From positions 30,995,786 to 31,059,785 of the forward strand of contig QCXZ01000041.1 in assembly GCA_025024175.1 (NCBI GenBank): 64,000 bases of DNA, given 5' to 3'. A model generated the notes under the pieces. It searched no databases. It was not told the DNA's origin and saw only the letters and a program-made list of their open reading frames with translations. Numbering within the stretch: position 1 is the first letter of the stretch; each line of letters starts with the position of its first letter. The position numbers and the translations under genes were made by a program. This stretch comes from Rhyzopertha dominica (taxonomy: Eukaryota; Arthropoda; Insecta; Coleoptera; Bostrichidae). Below, piece by piece: positions 11,001-21,258 of the stretch.

Positions 11001-13082
11001 ATCTTCCCTTGCGGGTGCATCTGCTTGTTCCTCATTGTAATCGTCATAAATGGGAGCTTTTATATTGGCGGGCCTTCGTTTTTCAGTGACTTCAATATCA
11101 TCGTCATCATTAACATCTTGCGGTTTATTTTTCACACTGGCTACGTAGTCGTAATCTATAGGCTCCTTCTTTTCGTTGTCATCATCTTCAGAATTGCGAT
11201 TTCGAGCAGGTTCCTGTTTCCTTTCTTTTTGCCTAATGTCATCATAATCCTTTTTAATAGCTTCTCGATAATCGTAGTCCTCTTTTACGTCGTCTTTGTA
11301 GTCGTAATCTTTTTTAACTGGGACTTCTTTATAGTCGTAGTCTTTCTTGACATCTTCTTTGTAATCGTAATCTTTTTTTACTTCATCTCTATAGTCAACA
11401 CTGTTTTCAGCATTGTTGGGTTTGTCTGCTACTGGTTGTTGTTTATCAACGATATTATAAGCATTTCTAATTACGTCTGTATCTTTAATATCGTGAGTTA
11501 CAGGACCAAGAGCGTTGAATATTTCGTAATCGTGTTCTATTAGATTAGGATTGTTATTTTCAGTGTGGTAAGCATTGTTCGACTCTTTTTTATTGNCCAA
11601 AGTTTTTTCCCGTTCCAATTTCTTATTACGAGGTTTGGATGGATTTACGTAAATTACTTCAGTACTACTGGGTATCACAACTTCGGTGCTACTGGGATAG
11701 GAGACGTGATTTTCCGGTTTGTTTTGCGGGGGTAAGTTGTATTCCTCATACCTCGACGGAACGTCCTGACGAGCAGTGGTGCTCTCTGGGCGTCTCGCTG
11801 CCTCTGTAAGTTTTATTAGTTGTTTAACGATATTTTGAAGCACATGGGGTGGAACCGTCGTACCTTCAACTGGAATGGGGGCTTCCGGGGGTTGCGTGAT
11901 TATTTGAATGGGTGGTAACTCGAGCCTCTGGGGTGCTGTATTTTTAACATAATATTTTTTAAATTGTGAGATATCTTGTGTAGGCAAAGGATCTACCTGT
12001 TTTGTTGTCACTATGCCTGGTCTGACGTAATAATCCTGAAAGTTAACTTTTTTAACAGGTTTCAAAGGCGCGTAATAATTCGATTCCTTTACGTTCATGA
12101 TCTCCTGCGGGTAATCCTTTTGAAAGTTTCCTTCGTCTTCTTCGGCCTGGGGGGCGATATACTTGAAGCCGCTGTCGTGAAGGGCCCACGGATTCCGTTG
12201 CCAAAAGTTCTCGGCGTTCTGTTTGTACTGTTCTTTAGCTTCCGGGTCGTTGGAGTGCGATACGGATACGCCCTCGCCGTAGTCGTCATATTCCACATCT
12301 TCCGTTTCACCCTTATGTTGGTGTTCGTGAGTGTGATGCGACGGCTCCGGTTCGTCATTGTAATTCGTCAGTTTCTGCACAGGACCATAAGAATATTCGT
12401 ATCCGCGATTAACTTGCTTGGAAGACGGTGGAGCGGTACCAAGGGGCGGATAGAGGTATTCGTATTCGGTGTAAAGCTGCGCCTTGGTAACCGGCCTTTT
12501 CGGCCCTGACAAGACCGGCCCTTGGGGTGGACGGGCGGCTGGTGCCGGTGCCGGACGGGGTGGTGCGGGGGCCGGTTTTGGGGCGGGTGCCGGGGCGGGT
12601 GGCGGTGCAGGAGGGCGCGGTGCGGGGGGTGCGGGAGGCGGTGGTTGCGGTCCTACGCTTTTGTTCCAGTTGAAATTTATATTAAAAGTTTTTCTGACCT
12701 GTTCCTGAAGTATTGGCGGGAAGGTCACTGGTGGCGGTAGCACGGGAAGTTTCGGTGGCGGCAAGGGCGCCAACGGCGAGGCCTGTCTTCCCATCGGACG
12801 CATCCCCANGCCGGCCGGTGCTGGTGCCGCCGCTGGCATCGGNGCTGGCGCCGCCGCCGGTGCCGCTGCCGGNGCCATCGAGGGCGGTATCACTGTCGGC
12901 CTCTTCTGGACGTCGTAACCGAAGAGATCGGCTACGTTCCTCAAAACTGTACCGATAGTCCTTTTGTCACGGGTACCGTTAATGTTCGTGTATTCATTTT
13001 GATCTTCTACGCTATCCTCTTGTGCGAAGACACTCGATAGAATAACTAAGACACAAACAACACGGAACACTTTTGCTACCAT
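8091..13082 (-). CDS. Large secreted acidic repeat protein, probable cuticle/extracellular-matrix component
   Basis: Single uninterrupted 1663-codon frame. Residues 1-20 form a clear signal peptide ending SSVFA-QEDS. A short acidic propeptide follows, with an N-glycosylation sequon (NGT) and a furin-type site RDKR (38-41) before TIGT. Residues about 62-195 are Pro/Ala-rich (APAPAP, PPPAP). About 560-615 holds five KKDYDY-type repeats, and about 690-760 is strongly acidic. Four diverged copies of an 80-90 residue unit span about 806-1160. Each unit runs SKKE-VK-KK, then EDLYALVPENPFK, then TEEPDHFAYESP-EKE. About 1434-1484 is a Glu/Arg/Gln-rich probable helix (ERLAKEQAEQERVAQEQ). The C-terminus is Tyr/Pro-rich. 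No enzymatic or Rebers-Riddiford chitin-binding motif is visible. A structural role outside the cell is inferred from the signal peptide and composition. A few codons contain N. The start ATG gives the signal peptide directly. Confidence 0.93.
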   Translation of the reverse strand: MVAKVFRVVCVLVILSSVFAQEDSVEDQNEYTNINGTRDKRTIGTVLRNVADLFGYDVQKRPTVIPPSMXPAAAPAAAPXPMPAAAPAPAGXGMRPMGRQASPLAPLPPPKLPVLPPPVTFPPILQEQVRKTFNINFNWNKSVGPQPPPPAPPAPRPPAPPPAPAPAPKPAPAPPRPAPAPAARPPQGPVLSGPKRPVTKAQLYTEYEYLYPPLGTAPPSSKQVNRGYEYSYGPVQKLTNYNDEPEPSHHTHEHQHKGETEDVEYDDYGEGVSVSHSNDPEAKEQYKQNAENFWQRNPWALHDSGFKYIAPQAEEDEGNFQKDYPQEIMNVKESNYYAPLKPVKKVNFQDYYVRPGIVTTKQVDPLPTQDISQFKKYYVKNTAPQRLELPPIQIITQPPEAPIPVEGTTVPPHVLQNIVKQLIKLTEAARRPESTTARQDVPSRYEEYNLPPQNKPENHVSYPSSTEVVIPSSTEVIYVNPSKPRNKKLEREKTLXNKKESNNAYHTENNNPNLIEHDYEIFNALGPVTHDIKDTDVIRNAYNIVDKQQPVADKPNNAENSVDYRDEVKKDYDYKEDVKKDYDYKEVPVKKDYDYKDDVKEDYDYREAIKKDYDDIRQKERKQEPARNRNSEDDDNEKKEPIDYDYVASVKNKPQDVNDDDDIEVTEKRRPANIKAPIYDDYNEEQADAPAREDDDDSGEAREEQEDESEEENEERAPKNVYRFEIPYKDYDYDVKRSDHSEKEEAEDDDDEESSAEESKVVETRIKVAEAKTLEKFIVPTPTYQYFTFTPRSSSDAGAKSGNLHTSESKRDTVKQKKEKTATIADLYAAAPRTPFVFDKKEKEVKKDQNIKKTDXXDVTEKPYKFSYSSPFEKELKEYESNSKSGIQQIKESRKEPVKVKKDEHVSVEDLYALVPENPFKAESKSKNSSKTVTTEEPDHFAYESPIEKEYKEQVSKASGSVSSKSTKSNNNKQQATESKKETVKLKKDDDTSIEDLYKAVPSNPSKSETKDSGKENSKETSVKTEPPTEEPDHFAYESPLQKELEKEFEEEERKREQAKHEAKESKKKGVKTKADEDETTADKLYALVPKNPFKEEKQGSKEDKTAEASNATEEPDHYAFENPVEREFKEASAQEESQSEDTPDVEPQNKYFSYRPRKKFTIINDQHEDEDEESEEKETEETRKEVKDADEGKGKTSKKKKKGEKSQYVELSDFLKNYDNFDYLRDVHGEDKQAESRKKEVKQDKKKQKKREINLFDDPMPAESRVDQRFVFAPYPFTFFSDAVSAASDTNNQTEAAKEEEEDDDEDEHEKENTKYFDNYQIFRDFFKKKTKNDDSEDKEEKEDRHHEETEYPSFLPKLAETYENFDPEKRPDLDNLGKPKKEAENDEEKTGQNSNRKEASKKAPKQSYDKATKFDITYYENPAIPEIPEFILQEEKEQERLAKEQAEQERVAQEQAERQRIAQERAARNRQLHNRQRLERQRQQGLVPVEGNAEGNQYTEEQRPRRVRVRRPRIRQEENRNVPVREPSGQAQASAVVESLYSGVVPNQLHELSKTDKSLPVPIPFDYDYSSSENVKTVVPKPKSRLTRKAEYVPDKYIPDRYTTDFTYTIPEYSGPTVDVKKIEEKDHPDDGPLSENARVYTTELGKLRGHLRASEDSRNF
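9600..10665 (-). repeat. Four diverged coding repeats within the acidic protein gene
   Basis: Four tandem protein repeats of about 80-90 residues. Each has a basic SKKE/KRDT start, a DLYA-VP-NPF core and a closing EPDHFAYESP-like motif followed by EKE(Y/L)KE. The first copy (KPYKFSYSSP) and the last (EPDHYAFENPVERE) are the most diverged. Linkers differ in length, which argues for old duplication rather than recent slippage. Confidence 0.85.
11240..11400 (-). repeat. Short tandem KKDYDYKE coding repeats
   Basis: Five near-copies of a 9-11 residue unit (KKDYDYKED, KKDYDYKEVPV, KKDYDYKDD, KEDYDYREA, KKDYDD) appear as repeated GTAGTCGTAATC-type DNA on the plus strand. Alternating Lys, Asp and Tyr residues suggest a charged, possibly tyrosine-crosslinked segment (inference). 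Confidence 0.85.
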
Positions 13083-13331
13083 TGTACCATGCTAAGTCCT
13101 GAGATGTTGGGCCGAACAGCGATCAAACTGCACTAAACACTTTTGGTCCTGCGAGTCACAAATTTCACTTGTTACAATCGATTTATTATAGAGAAAGGAC
13201 TTTTTTCTGATACAGTATTACTCGCTATAATTGCACGTTTTTCGCGAAAGTGTAGGTATTATGTAAATGTATTATTTGATCGAAATAGAAGTCCACAGTG
13301 CATGCATCACTGCACTTTAAAAACCAGCGTC

Positions 13332-13369
13332 GAATGAAATGGACAGGCACCGGTACATTTTTATATATA
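13332..13369 (-). promoter_or_regulatory. Candidate core promoter (TATA + Inr) of the acidic repeat-protein gene
   Basis: On the minus strand TATATATAAA occupies 13369-13360, and TCATTC (matching arthropod Inr TCAKTY) occupies 13337-13332. The predicted +1 A is at 13335, so TATAAA starts at -30, the standard spacing. The leader would be about 250 nt and would carry upstream ATGs at about 13307, 13303 and 13090 unless spliced. A second TATA-like string (TATAATAAAT, 13190-13181) is a weaker alternative. Confidence 0.45.
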
Positions 13370-15079
13370 AACTGTTTCTGTCGAAATTCTCTTAGTACTG
13401 AACTTTCCACTCAGTTTTATATGCATTTATTCGTTGGCGGTGCTTAACGGGGTTTGAAACAAAAACTTCGGATTATGCATTAACCAATTGGCAACGGACA
13501 TACCAACTGCAAAAACTTAATGAAAGTGAAGCCGTACGTTCTCGAAGAACGCAGGTACCACCCTCTGCGGTGAAGCAAACGGGCAATCCGTAAAACCCAT
13601 TTAACAAAACGAGCGTATAAAACGAACTTGAATTCCTTAAATTGTTCTGGATAAAAGAGTTTACAGGATTAATAAATGTATTTGCAGTTGTAATATTTAA
13701 ATTATCGGTTGCAAATTCTAAATAATTTGTAATAAACAATTCTGTTATTTTGGTGTAGATAAACGCGAGTAAAAAAGTATTATGATCTGTAAATAATGCT
13801 AGTTTATGTTATCAGGAAAACTATAAAACTCGTCGATTTTTTAATAATTGTTATTTGCTAATGACGTTAAATATCACTTCCACCTCTCATACTTTTTAGT
13901 TATGTAAATAAATCATATTCAGTAAAATCTCGTACCATATTATTATACCGCTTTTGCTCAAACAAAACAAACATGATAAATTGAATGATATCGACGGTGC
14001 GCTCATTGTGAAACGTGTATAACATTATGATGCATATTAAATAATTAAAAAATATACATTTTAGAAGGGGTTAATTAAACGGCATCGGTTACAGGTCAGT
14101 ACAAAAATTGTGGATAGCTTGTTTGAAAAACGCTTTAACTCTGCCGTACAAAAAAAGTAAAACAAATAAACAATACTTTCTGGGTTCATTAACTGTACTA
14201 GTGTTAACATTATAAATAAACATCAAAGTTTAGAATATCGGTACTAGAGATAAACAAAATTCATTTTGAATGCCTTTTCGATTGGAAACAAAAAAAAATA
14301 AATGACGACAGTTGCTGTTCACGAATTAAAATAGGTACATAATATTAATAATAATAACAATAAATTTATTGTACCCAATAATATCGGTCCTACAAAGAAT
14401 ACCTACCATACATAGATTTAAAAAATGTCAAGGATATAACATATAAATTTAACTAACTCTAACTAAATCTCTCATGAACGCTTTATCCAAAACGTTTAGA
14501 CTTTTTGGCGACTTTTTGTAGAAAACCTTAATAACCGTACCGTATACAGAGTTTCTCAAAAAAAGGTTTACTAAGAGAGCCAGTGTAACCCTAAAGAGAA
14601 TTCTAATAAAATTCTAATAATGTCTCCGTAACACAGGAAGTTAGTAAAATAAACTTCTTGTGTTCGTAGATTTCGTTACCAACTAAATAGGCCGATATGA
14701 GTCTCAGTACTTTTCGGAGGAGTAAAAAATATCTTAACATTTTGTCGAAAAGGCCATCCTGCTGAAGCGACATAGCAAGAATCTTTTTTTTTCCTTAGGT
14801 CAGTAATTCTTCAAGTCATCTTGCCACCACCGTGAGTTTTACACGCATTTGGCCATGACAACAATAACACTTCATTCAAAATTTTGTTTTATGTCACTTT
14901 TCTAATAAGAATTATTAAGTTTTGCTAGTTGTTAAAATGTAGTCTTGTACATTGTGCATACGAAAACAATGTAAAATGTTCTTGTTTTACTGGTTACAGT
15001 TCAATAACAAATACAAACAATACAATAACAAATACAAATATATAAACAATTATATTTTCTTAATTACGGCGTTCAAATA
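13370..15079. other. Intergenic, no gene recognised
   Basis: Upstream flank of the acidic repeat-protein gene. AT-rich with only short chance frames (for example an 88-codon minus-strand frame at 13473-13739 with no recognisable domain). No RNA gene or TIR element recognised. Confidence 0.55.
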
Positions 15080-15530
15080 ATAAACGTATAGAAATGCCGC
15101 AACTGACTTTGAAGCATTTTCTACTCCGTCTATGAAGAGCGCATGTTACACTCCTAATTGCATTTTTCTAATATTGTCTGCAGCATTATTAATACGTCAA
15201 ATTAGTTCATCCGTAGTGTACACTTTTATTATCCACCATTCATTTTTACGCTAGCCTCATAAAAAATAATCTAGTGGTGTGAGGTCTACAGATCTTGCAA
15301 GGCAATTGTTACGACCAACTCGACTTGGAAACCTTTAGTACAAGTCCTTGTACTTCATTTTGTAAAAAAAATAAGTAATGATCTCCTGTAAGGCGATTGT
15401 CTAAAACAAAGGGCCAACTAAATAACTACCGAGTATTCCACAGCACACTTTCACCAAAAACTAAAAATTACTTTCGATTTTCGTCTGACCACACATGCCA
15501 CTTNCGAGTGTTATTGATACCGTCATGGGT
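15080..15530 (-). pseudogene. Dead mariner-type DDE transposase fragment
   Basis: On the minus strand, broken frames read WHVWSDENRK, then FLQNEVQGLV, then ARSVDLTPLDYFL, then KVYTTDELI and RINNAADNIRKMQLGV. These correspond in order to the middle and C-terminal parts of the insect mariner-like transposase group with an RSPDLTPLDFFLWG signature (family knowledge). Several stops and frameshifts interrupt it and the N-terminal DNA-binding part is absent. No TIRs were identified. Confidence 0.75.
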
Positions 15531-18329
15531 GAATGTTGCTTTATCCCAAACAGTATACGCGATCTAGAACATATCAGGTTTTTTACATTATTTCCGTGTG
15601 TAAATTACATACCAGGAATTTAATCCGTTCCTCCCGACTTACCCTGTATATTATGTATTTTATGTATAGGTACAGCTATGGCAGCTTATGTACGGCCCAG
15701 ATGGGATTTCAGACAAGATATATTATTTGCAAAATACTAAGTAGAATTTTAACGACTGTGATTATATAGCGAATAAATATAGGAAAAACGAACTTGTTTT
15801 AGACAGGAGGGATGTTGAGACTACAATGTTAACAATACAACATTTTACTTTATTTATCTACAGGGCTGAAGGTACCTAATATTCTATTGTCTGACACAAA
15901 CCTACCCATTCTAGGCAGCTAAATTTGCAACCCAGATGCCTTGTTTACGTTTGGCCGAAATATTAAAGGATCAGCTTATTGGTCTTGTTCTGTTTAGTTA
16001 ACTCAGATGGATACCATAAATTTCTGCAAAATAATTTATCTGATCGTTTAGACGATATCGATTTTGATTAAAACAACAAAGCATGTACACATTTTGGTCG
16101 GATTTTTTTGCAGATGATAAAATTTAGTAAATTTTGAACTTTAATAAAATCCGGAAATGAGAAGTATACCCATAAAGACAAAACATAACCACAAATACCA
16201 ATCGGTGTACCCACCACGACCACCGGATCTCTCAACCGTTAGGTTAGTATCTGTAGGGTCGTATCACATCTTTAGTTTATAAAGGCTGAAGTAACATGTG
16301 CGAACAGGGAGTGCTTTAGTCGTTTTGCATGTGTTTATTTTTGCTATAACTCATCATTTAATCTTAGTCAAAATCAATAAGCTCTTGGCGCTCAATGCGC
16401 CCTACAGTTTGGAAATTCTATATACAAGTACTACTTTTGTGTCCGACTCCCTTCTGCCAGTCTATTTAAGTTGATGTAAAATATTAATTGATTTGCATTT
16501 ATCTTTGTTACTAAATTCGAAGATATTTAATAAAAACGGTATTCGGGGATGCGACGTTAAGGATGGATAGCAATTTTTGAACCATGTTTTTTTTTAATTT
16601 TTGCGCAACCTTTAAGCACTGAGAAGTTTTATGCAAGATAATATTGGTACCTTTTCTGTAGCTGTTTTGTCCATATGTGCTAAATACAGCAATTGCAAAT
16701 TTCGTAATTAGAACAATGATGCTAAGGCTAAGAAAAAGGAGCGAGATGTAGAACTATCTGCATCTTCGTTACGTAAATGTGGAAAGTATAGGTACATCAA
16801 AAAACGTTTAATGAGAAATGCTCCTAATGCATAATTTCTAGTTACCATAGGCTTCAACCCTTCTTCTAACAACGCCTGAAAAACCTTATTGATCAGACTT
16901 TCTAAATCCGTATTACATAAAAACTAATGAAATGGTCTGTTTAAATATTTGTATTGACGACACTCTGAGGGGTAGCTCAGTCAAGCGTGACCTACATTTT
17001 TTACACTTTAAAAGATTAAATTTCATTCAGCAATGGAAACTAATTGATGTGGAAACGTGCAACATCATTTTTTGTGGTTTGATGCTGGTGCCCTACAAAC
17101 AGAGCGTTTAAGTAAAAAACGAAACCGATAGTTCCGTATGTTTCCTAATAAATCATGGTGACCGACATTAGCGACCTGCACGTCATGAGCTGGAGTACGA
17201 CCAAAGAATATTAAACGAAAAGAAAGTTGTCAAATATTTTGCGGGCGTTGTTAAATCTAAAACTGTAGAATACGATATATCAGAATAATCATAAGCTCCC
17301 TATCCGATCGTTGTTTAGTAATCATTTGCTTTCATACACGTATTTCATGTCTCTAAATTATGTGCACATAATATGGATTATAAGAGATGCCCTTCATGGT
17401 ATTCAAGTATACCTTGCGAGTTGCGATGTGGAAATTTTCTTTAAGACCAAATTTCACCATTCCAGAGCCCTCCTGATGAAATAAAATCAAGGGTACGTAG
17501 TTGCCGTAAGCTGGCGATACCGAATTGGTCAACACTACAATAAAGCGGAATTAACCAAGCTTTTGAGTTGGTTAATAAGTGGCTGTAATTTTTTCTGTAA
17601 GACAGCAGTATATTATATACATTACTGCAAAGAGGTGTATTTAGCTTACATTTTGTAGCTTTAAAACTACTTTTAACTGCTAAATTATATCGCGTAAACA
17701 ACATAAAATAATAACACTCTATCATAATGAATCATCATAAAATTTTAAGAACAGTTATCTAAAAATTATCGCTATATCTCTGTGGTTGTAAAGGTACTTG
17801 CGTCTTCTTGGAACCTTGATCGGCATCACTATAAATTTTATATTTATGCTGTCTATAATAAAGTACAACTGTACTATTCACTTGCACCCTATGATACAAT
17901 GCGTGGAAATTTAATATTAATTCAGATGGGAAGAAATTTTGCAACACATTAAAAAGACATTCTTTAAAAATCAATCCTAATAAATCATATTATTATTGTA
18001 TTTGGAAAAGACAGAAGTAAGGACCAGGACTTGAAGGTGAAAATTAATGGTGCTGTACTTCCTGTTAATCACATCGCTAAAAAATTTTGAATAATTATTG
18101 ATAACAGATAACGGAACTTTCTGATTAAGTTCGGTACACATATCTTGAAAAAGCATATGCATATGTAATCTTGTATAGCCATTTGCACAACCTTAGTGTA
18201 GAAATAAATAAATGTGTTGTGTTGGTTCTGTCAAATTTCAACTTCTGTTTCTCATTTCCACGGAAATAATTACATTTAAGATTAACCTTCCGTATGCCCC
18301 TCGGATGAACATAAAAATACTATTATATA
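15531..18329. other. Intergenic, no gene recognised
   Basis: No supported gene. A short plus-strand open segment at about 17180-17294 reads RHELEYDQRILNEKKVVKYF and then stops after about 38 codons; it is too short to call. Other open frames are chance-like. Confidence 0.5.
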
Positions 18330-19600
18330 CTAAAAAGATCTTGACTACAACTTTTTTATTTTAAATGGAAAGATCCCATTCTCAGTAGTGTATTGGGTGT
18401 AGCATATCGAATTATATAAAAAGTACTATACACCACTTACCACCTTAGTCATTTGAATTGGATATATTTTATTTTCAATAATAGGTAAGTGTTTATGGAA
18501 CACTACAAGAGCAAACTTTTTTATTTCACGTCGTAGAATAGTGGTTTAATTGTTTTTTTTTAATTTTTTGAGAAGAATTTGATAGTGATGACAACAAAAA
18601 CACATTCGAGTGTCAACTGACTACCGGTCTGTTATATTAAATGGAAGGTCCCCATTCTGAAAAGAGCACATCAAATGAAACAATAAAAGTACTAAAATAT
18701 CACTAACCTACAGTTAGCTGTTTTTTAGATTTTTTATGTGAAGTAGGCTAACTGCATATAATAGCGAACTTGCTTATTGGCATGTGGGATGCGGGATTTG
18801 TACACACAATCCTGAAGAAAAAAATAAGTTCAGTGTATATAAAATTTTAACTCAAAAATTATTGGAAAATTTGTGTTCAAAAATTATACCTTAAATTTGC
18901 AAACAAACTCTTATCGGTATCGACGAAAACTGTAGTCGTCTTATATGATTGCTTTTTTTGTCATAACCACGCGGTTCTCCAGAAAATCAAGTTTTCCATT
19001 TGAATCACTATTTTAGGACACTAACTAAAAATTAGCTATTGTAGAGTTTTTTGTGAATCGTAATTATTCAACATAAAGTGTATTAAAAATAAATGACTCC
19101 AGAGTAGTGCGTTTAGTACGTTTTCTTTATTTCCATGTGCTATAGTGGTAATTAGCCAACAAAAAATATCTAAAAAACAAAATGACTGCAGAGTAGTACT
19201 TACTTAATACTTTCTTGTTTAGTTCAATGTGCTATATCTAATATACTGTTCAGAATAAGGTCATTCCATTTAAAATAACAAAGTAGTAGTCAATATCTTG
19301 TTGTTTCTCATCACCATCAGATTCTTTTCGAAAAATTGAGAAATTTTCCATTTAAACTACTATTCTACGACTATTGCATTACATTGTACTGCATAGTAGT
19401 TGCATCTTAGTAGGTACTTTTTTGTTTAGTTCGATGTACTCTATCCAGTACAGTATTTAAATTAATAAAGTCATACTCAAGATCTCAGTAAGTTGACGCT
19501 GTATTGTTTTTTTTTGTCGTCATCAACATCAGATTCTTTCAGAAAAACTAAGGAACTTTCTCATTTATACTAGTATTCCATGATTTGAATATAATACAGC
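18330..19600. repeat. Cluster of diverged direct and inverted repeats
   Basis: A block containing ATCAGATTCTTT, a T/A-rich run and then ACTA-TATTCTACGA appears in plus orientation near 18950-19020, 19309-19371 and 19510-19583, and inverted near 18525-18605. A second block, TTTTAAATGGAA followed by CCCATTCT, occurs near 18358 and 18632 and inverted near 19250-19285. A third motif, ATGTGCTATA, precedes some copies. The arrangement suggests overlapping decayed foldback elements. No protein is coded here. Confidence 0.6.
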
Positions 19601-20150
19601 ATATGTAGTATAAACGAAAGAGTACACTTGATATAATTTATATAATATTCACACAAGAGTACAAAAGTACTTAGTACTTTGTAAATTATAGCAAATATTC
19701 AATTAAGAAAAGAAAGCTGCTGTTCTGCAGCGTTTCTTTTTATTCTGATATGGAGCTTTTTTCTAGGGTGCATATTCGCTCAGTTTTAATGATTATTCCT
19801 AAACGACAGTGACCTGCTTAGGCCAAACTCGGAGTGTTTTCCAAAAGATGTTATTTCTAAAGGGTGCTTGCAACAAGTACTAACATTTTATGTCAATCAA
19901 GATAAGCGACTTGCTGATTTTTTTAGTGAGCATCCATTATTGTCTAATTAATAAAATACATTTCTCCAAGACACTAAAAAAGCTTATGATGGTTTCAGTA
20001 CATAGATACCTACCGCTCTATATATGCTTGACATATAGAGAAATGTACCTACCTCCATACTACAGAAGATTTTTGCTGCAATATAAAGTAATAGTAACAA
20101 ATCTCTAGTAATTCGGCGATGACATCCTCCAGTAAATCCAACCGACTTTA
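19601..20150. other. Intergenic, no gene recognised
   Basis: Only a 72-codon plus-strand frame at 19890-20108 is open, without recognisable motifs. Confidence 0.5.
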
Positions 20151-20159
20151 CTAAGAAGT

Positions 20160-20260
20160 ATTTTACACTTTTTTTTTAAATTAGGTTGCCACTAAAGATG
20201 ACAGCTTAGCTGTCGAAATATGTATCTGGTTTTTATCTTTAGTTATGCTCAAGTGTATAT
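20160..20260 (+). mobile_element. Possible retroelement 3' tail with conserved-type hairpin
   Basis: The segment AAAGATGACAGCTTAGCTGTC followed by GAAATATGTATC contains a perfect 6-bp hairpin (GACAGC-TTA-GCTGTC) preceded by a GAT element and followed by GAAA. This layout is characteristic of tails in Penelope-like and some other retroelements (family knowledge). No reverse transcriptase was found next to it, so only a 5'-truncated end would be present. Confidence 0.4.
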
Positions 20261-20619
20261 TTAGTTTAGGTACTGTACGAAGTAATAGGTAACTAACAGT
20301 TCGACTTTAGATCATGTGAAATTATGGATGCCACTTCTTATTTCGTATCGAAAAACTTTAACATACACACCTGTTTTTTTTAAATATACAAATCTTGGGG
20401 AAGTAGTTCCTATGGTTAATCATAAGCCTTTACTGGCGAGGTTGCAAAGGTCCGGTATGAGGACAGAAAAAATAAAAATAAATAATTTTTAATAGGCTTG
20501 TCTCAGTTTGAAAAGTTTTGCATACAGCAGTTCCTCTTGTTTCTAGTATAAGGAAACTAATCGCTGGAATTTTACCTTAAATCCAAAGTAGCGTTTTATG
20601 GACAAGATATTGCTTTATA

Positions 20620-21258
20620 GAGGGTCTATAAATGATTCATGCATCCAGGGCGCTTTTAGAAATTATCGATTAAATCAATTTGCCGCCTCTCAGGCATGTG
20701 AACACAACTATTGCTTTGACGTATAGGTACTTGTCATCTGTCGATTTTTTATTTATTATTTTATTTATTTTTATATTATTATTTATTTATTTTATTGCGG
20801 AGCTATGGGTTTCGTATAACTCTTAGGTTATGTATCGTATTTGTGAGGTTGTGGCTACAATAAGCCTGTTAAATAATAAATTGTACTATCATGGGCTGAA
20901 AGATGTTTTAGCCTGCCGCAATGGTAAAATTGACAAACTAAGTGGTAGCAACGTTAGCTGCACTACACCAAGCTCCAAGCTTCCACAGTGTAAGGGTATA
21001 GACTGTAGAGGTTACCACAAGCCTACTACACCAATAATATAATAATTATTGTAATTTCTTGCCTTTGACAGAAAAATGGAACCGTAAATTATTAGAAAAT
21101 TTTTATAAAGCCATCAATTTCGTGGCTGTAACTTAATCTACAACCCTCAGTACTATTGCCGTGTTAATGTAGCTTGGCAGCAGTTACAAAAAAGCGGCGT
21201 AAAAAAATTTAGAGATCAACGCCGCCCGCGTTGCATAAATCATTTATAGAAACTTCGC
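20620..21258 (+). mobile_element. TIR element of the CAGGGTTTCTATAAATGATTC family, copy B
   Basis: Left end GAGGGTCTATAAATGATTCATGCATCC; right end GCATAAATCATTTATAGAAAC followed by decayed bases. Shares with copies A and C the segments TTTGCCGCCTCTCAGG, CGGAGCTATGGG, CTGCCGCAATGGTAAAATT and CTTGGCAGCAGTTACAAAA. It contains a T/A-rich low-complexity stretch at about 20745-20795. About 640 bp, non-coding. Confidence 0.78.

Noticed and set aside
8330..12958. Long plus-strand frames opposite the acidic protein gene (for example 9039-9962, 307 codons, very Phe/Leu-rich)
   Set aside because: They are the antisense of Glu/Lys-rich codons, which read as Phe/Leu/Ser. The minus frame has the signal peptide and repeats.
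16970..17010. GGGGTAGCTCAGTC, resembling a tRNA A-box
   Set aside because: No B-box or cloverleaf can be formed downstream.
17180..17294. Plus-strand segment RHELEYDQRILNEKKVVKYF
   Set aside because: Only about 38 codons, no splice context and no recognised family.
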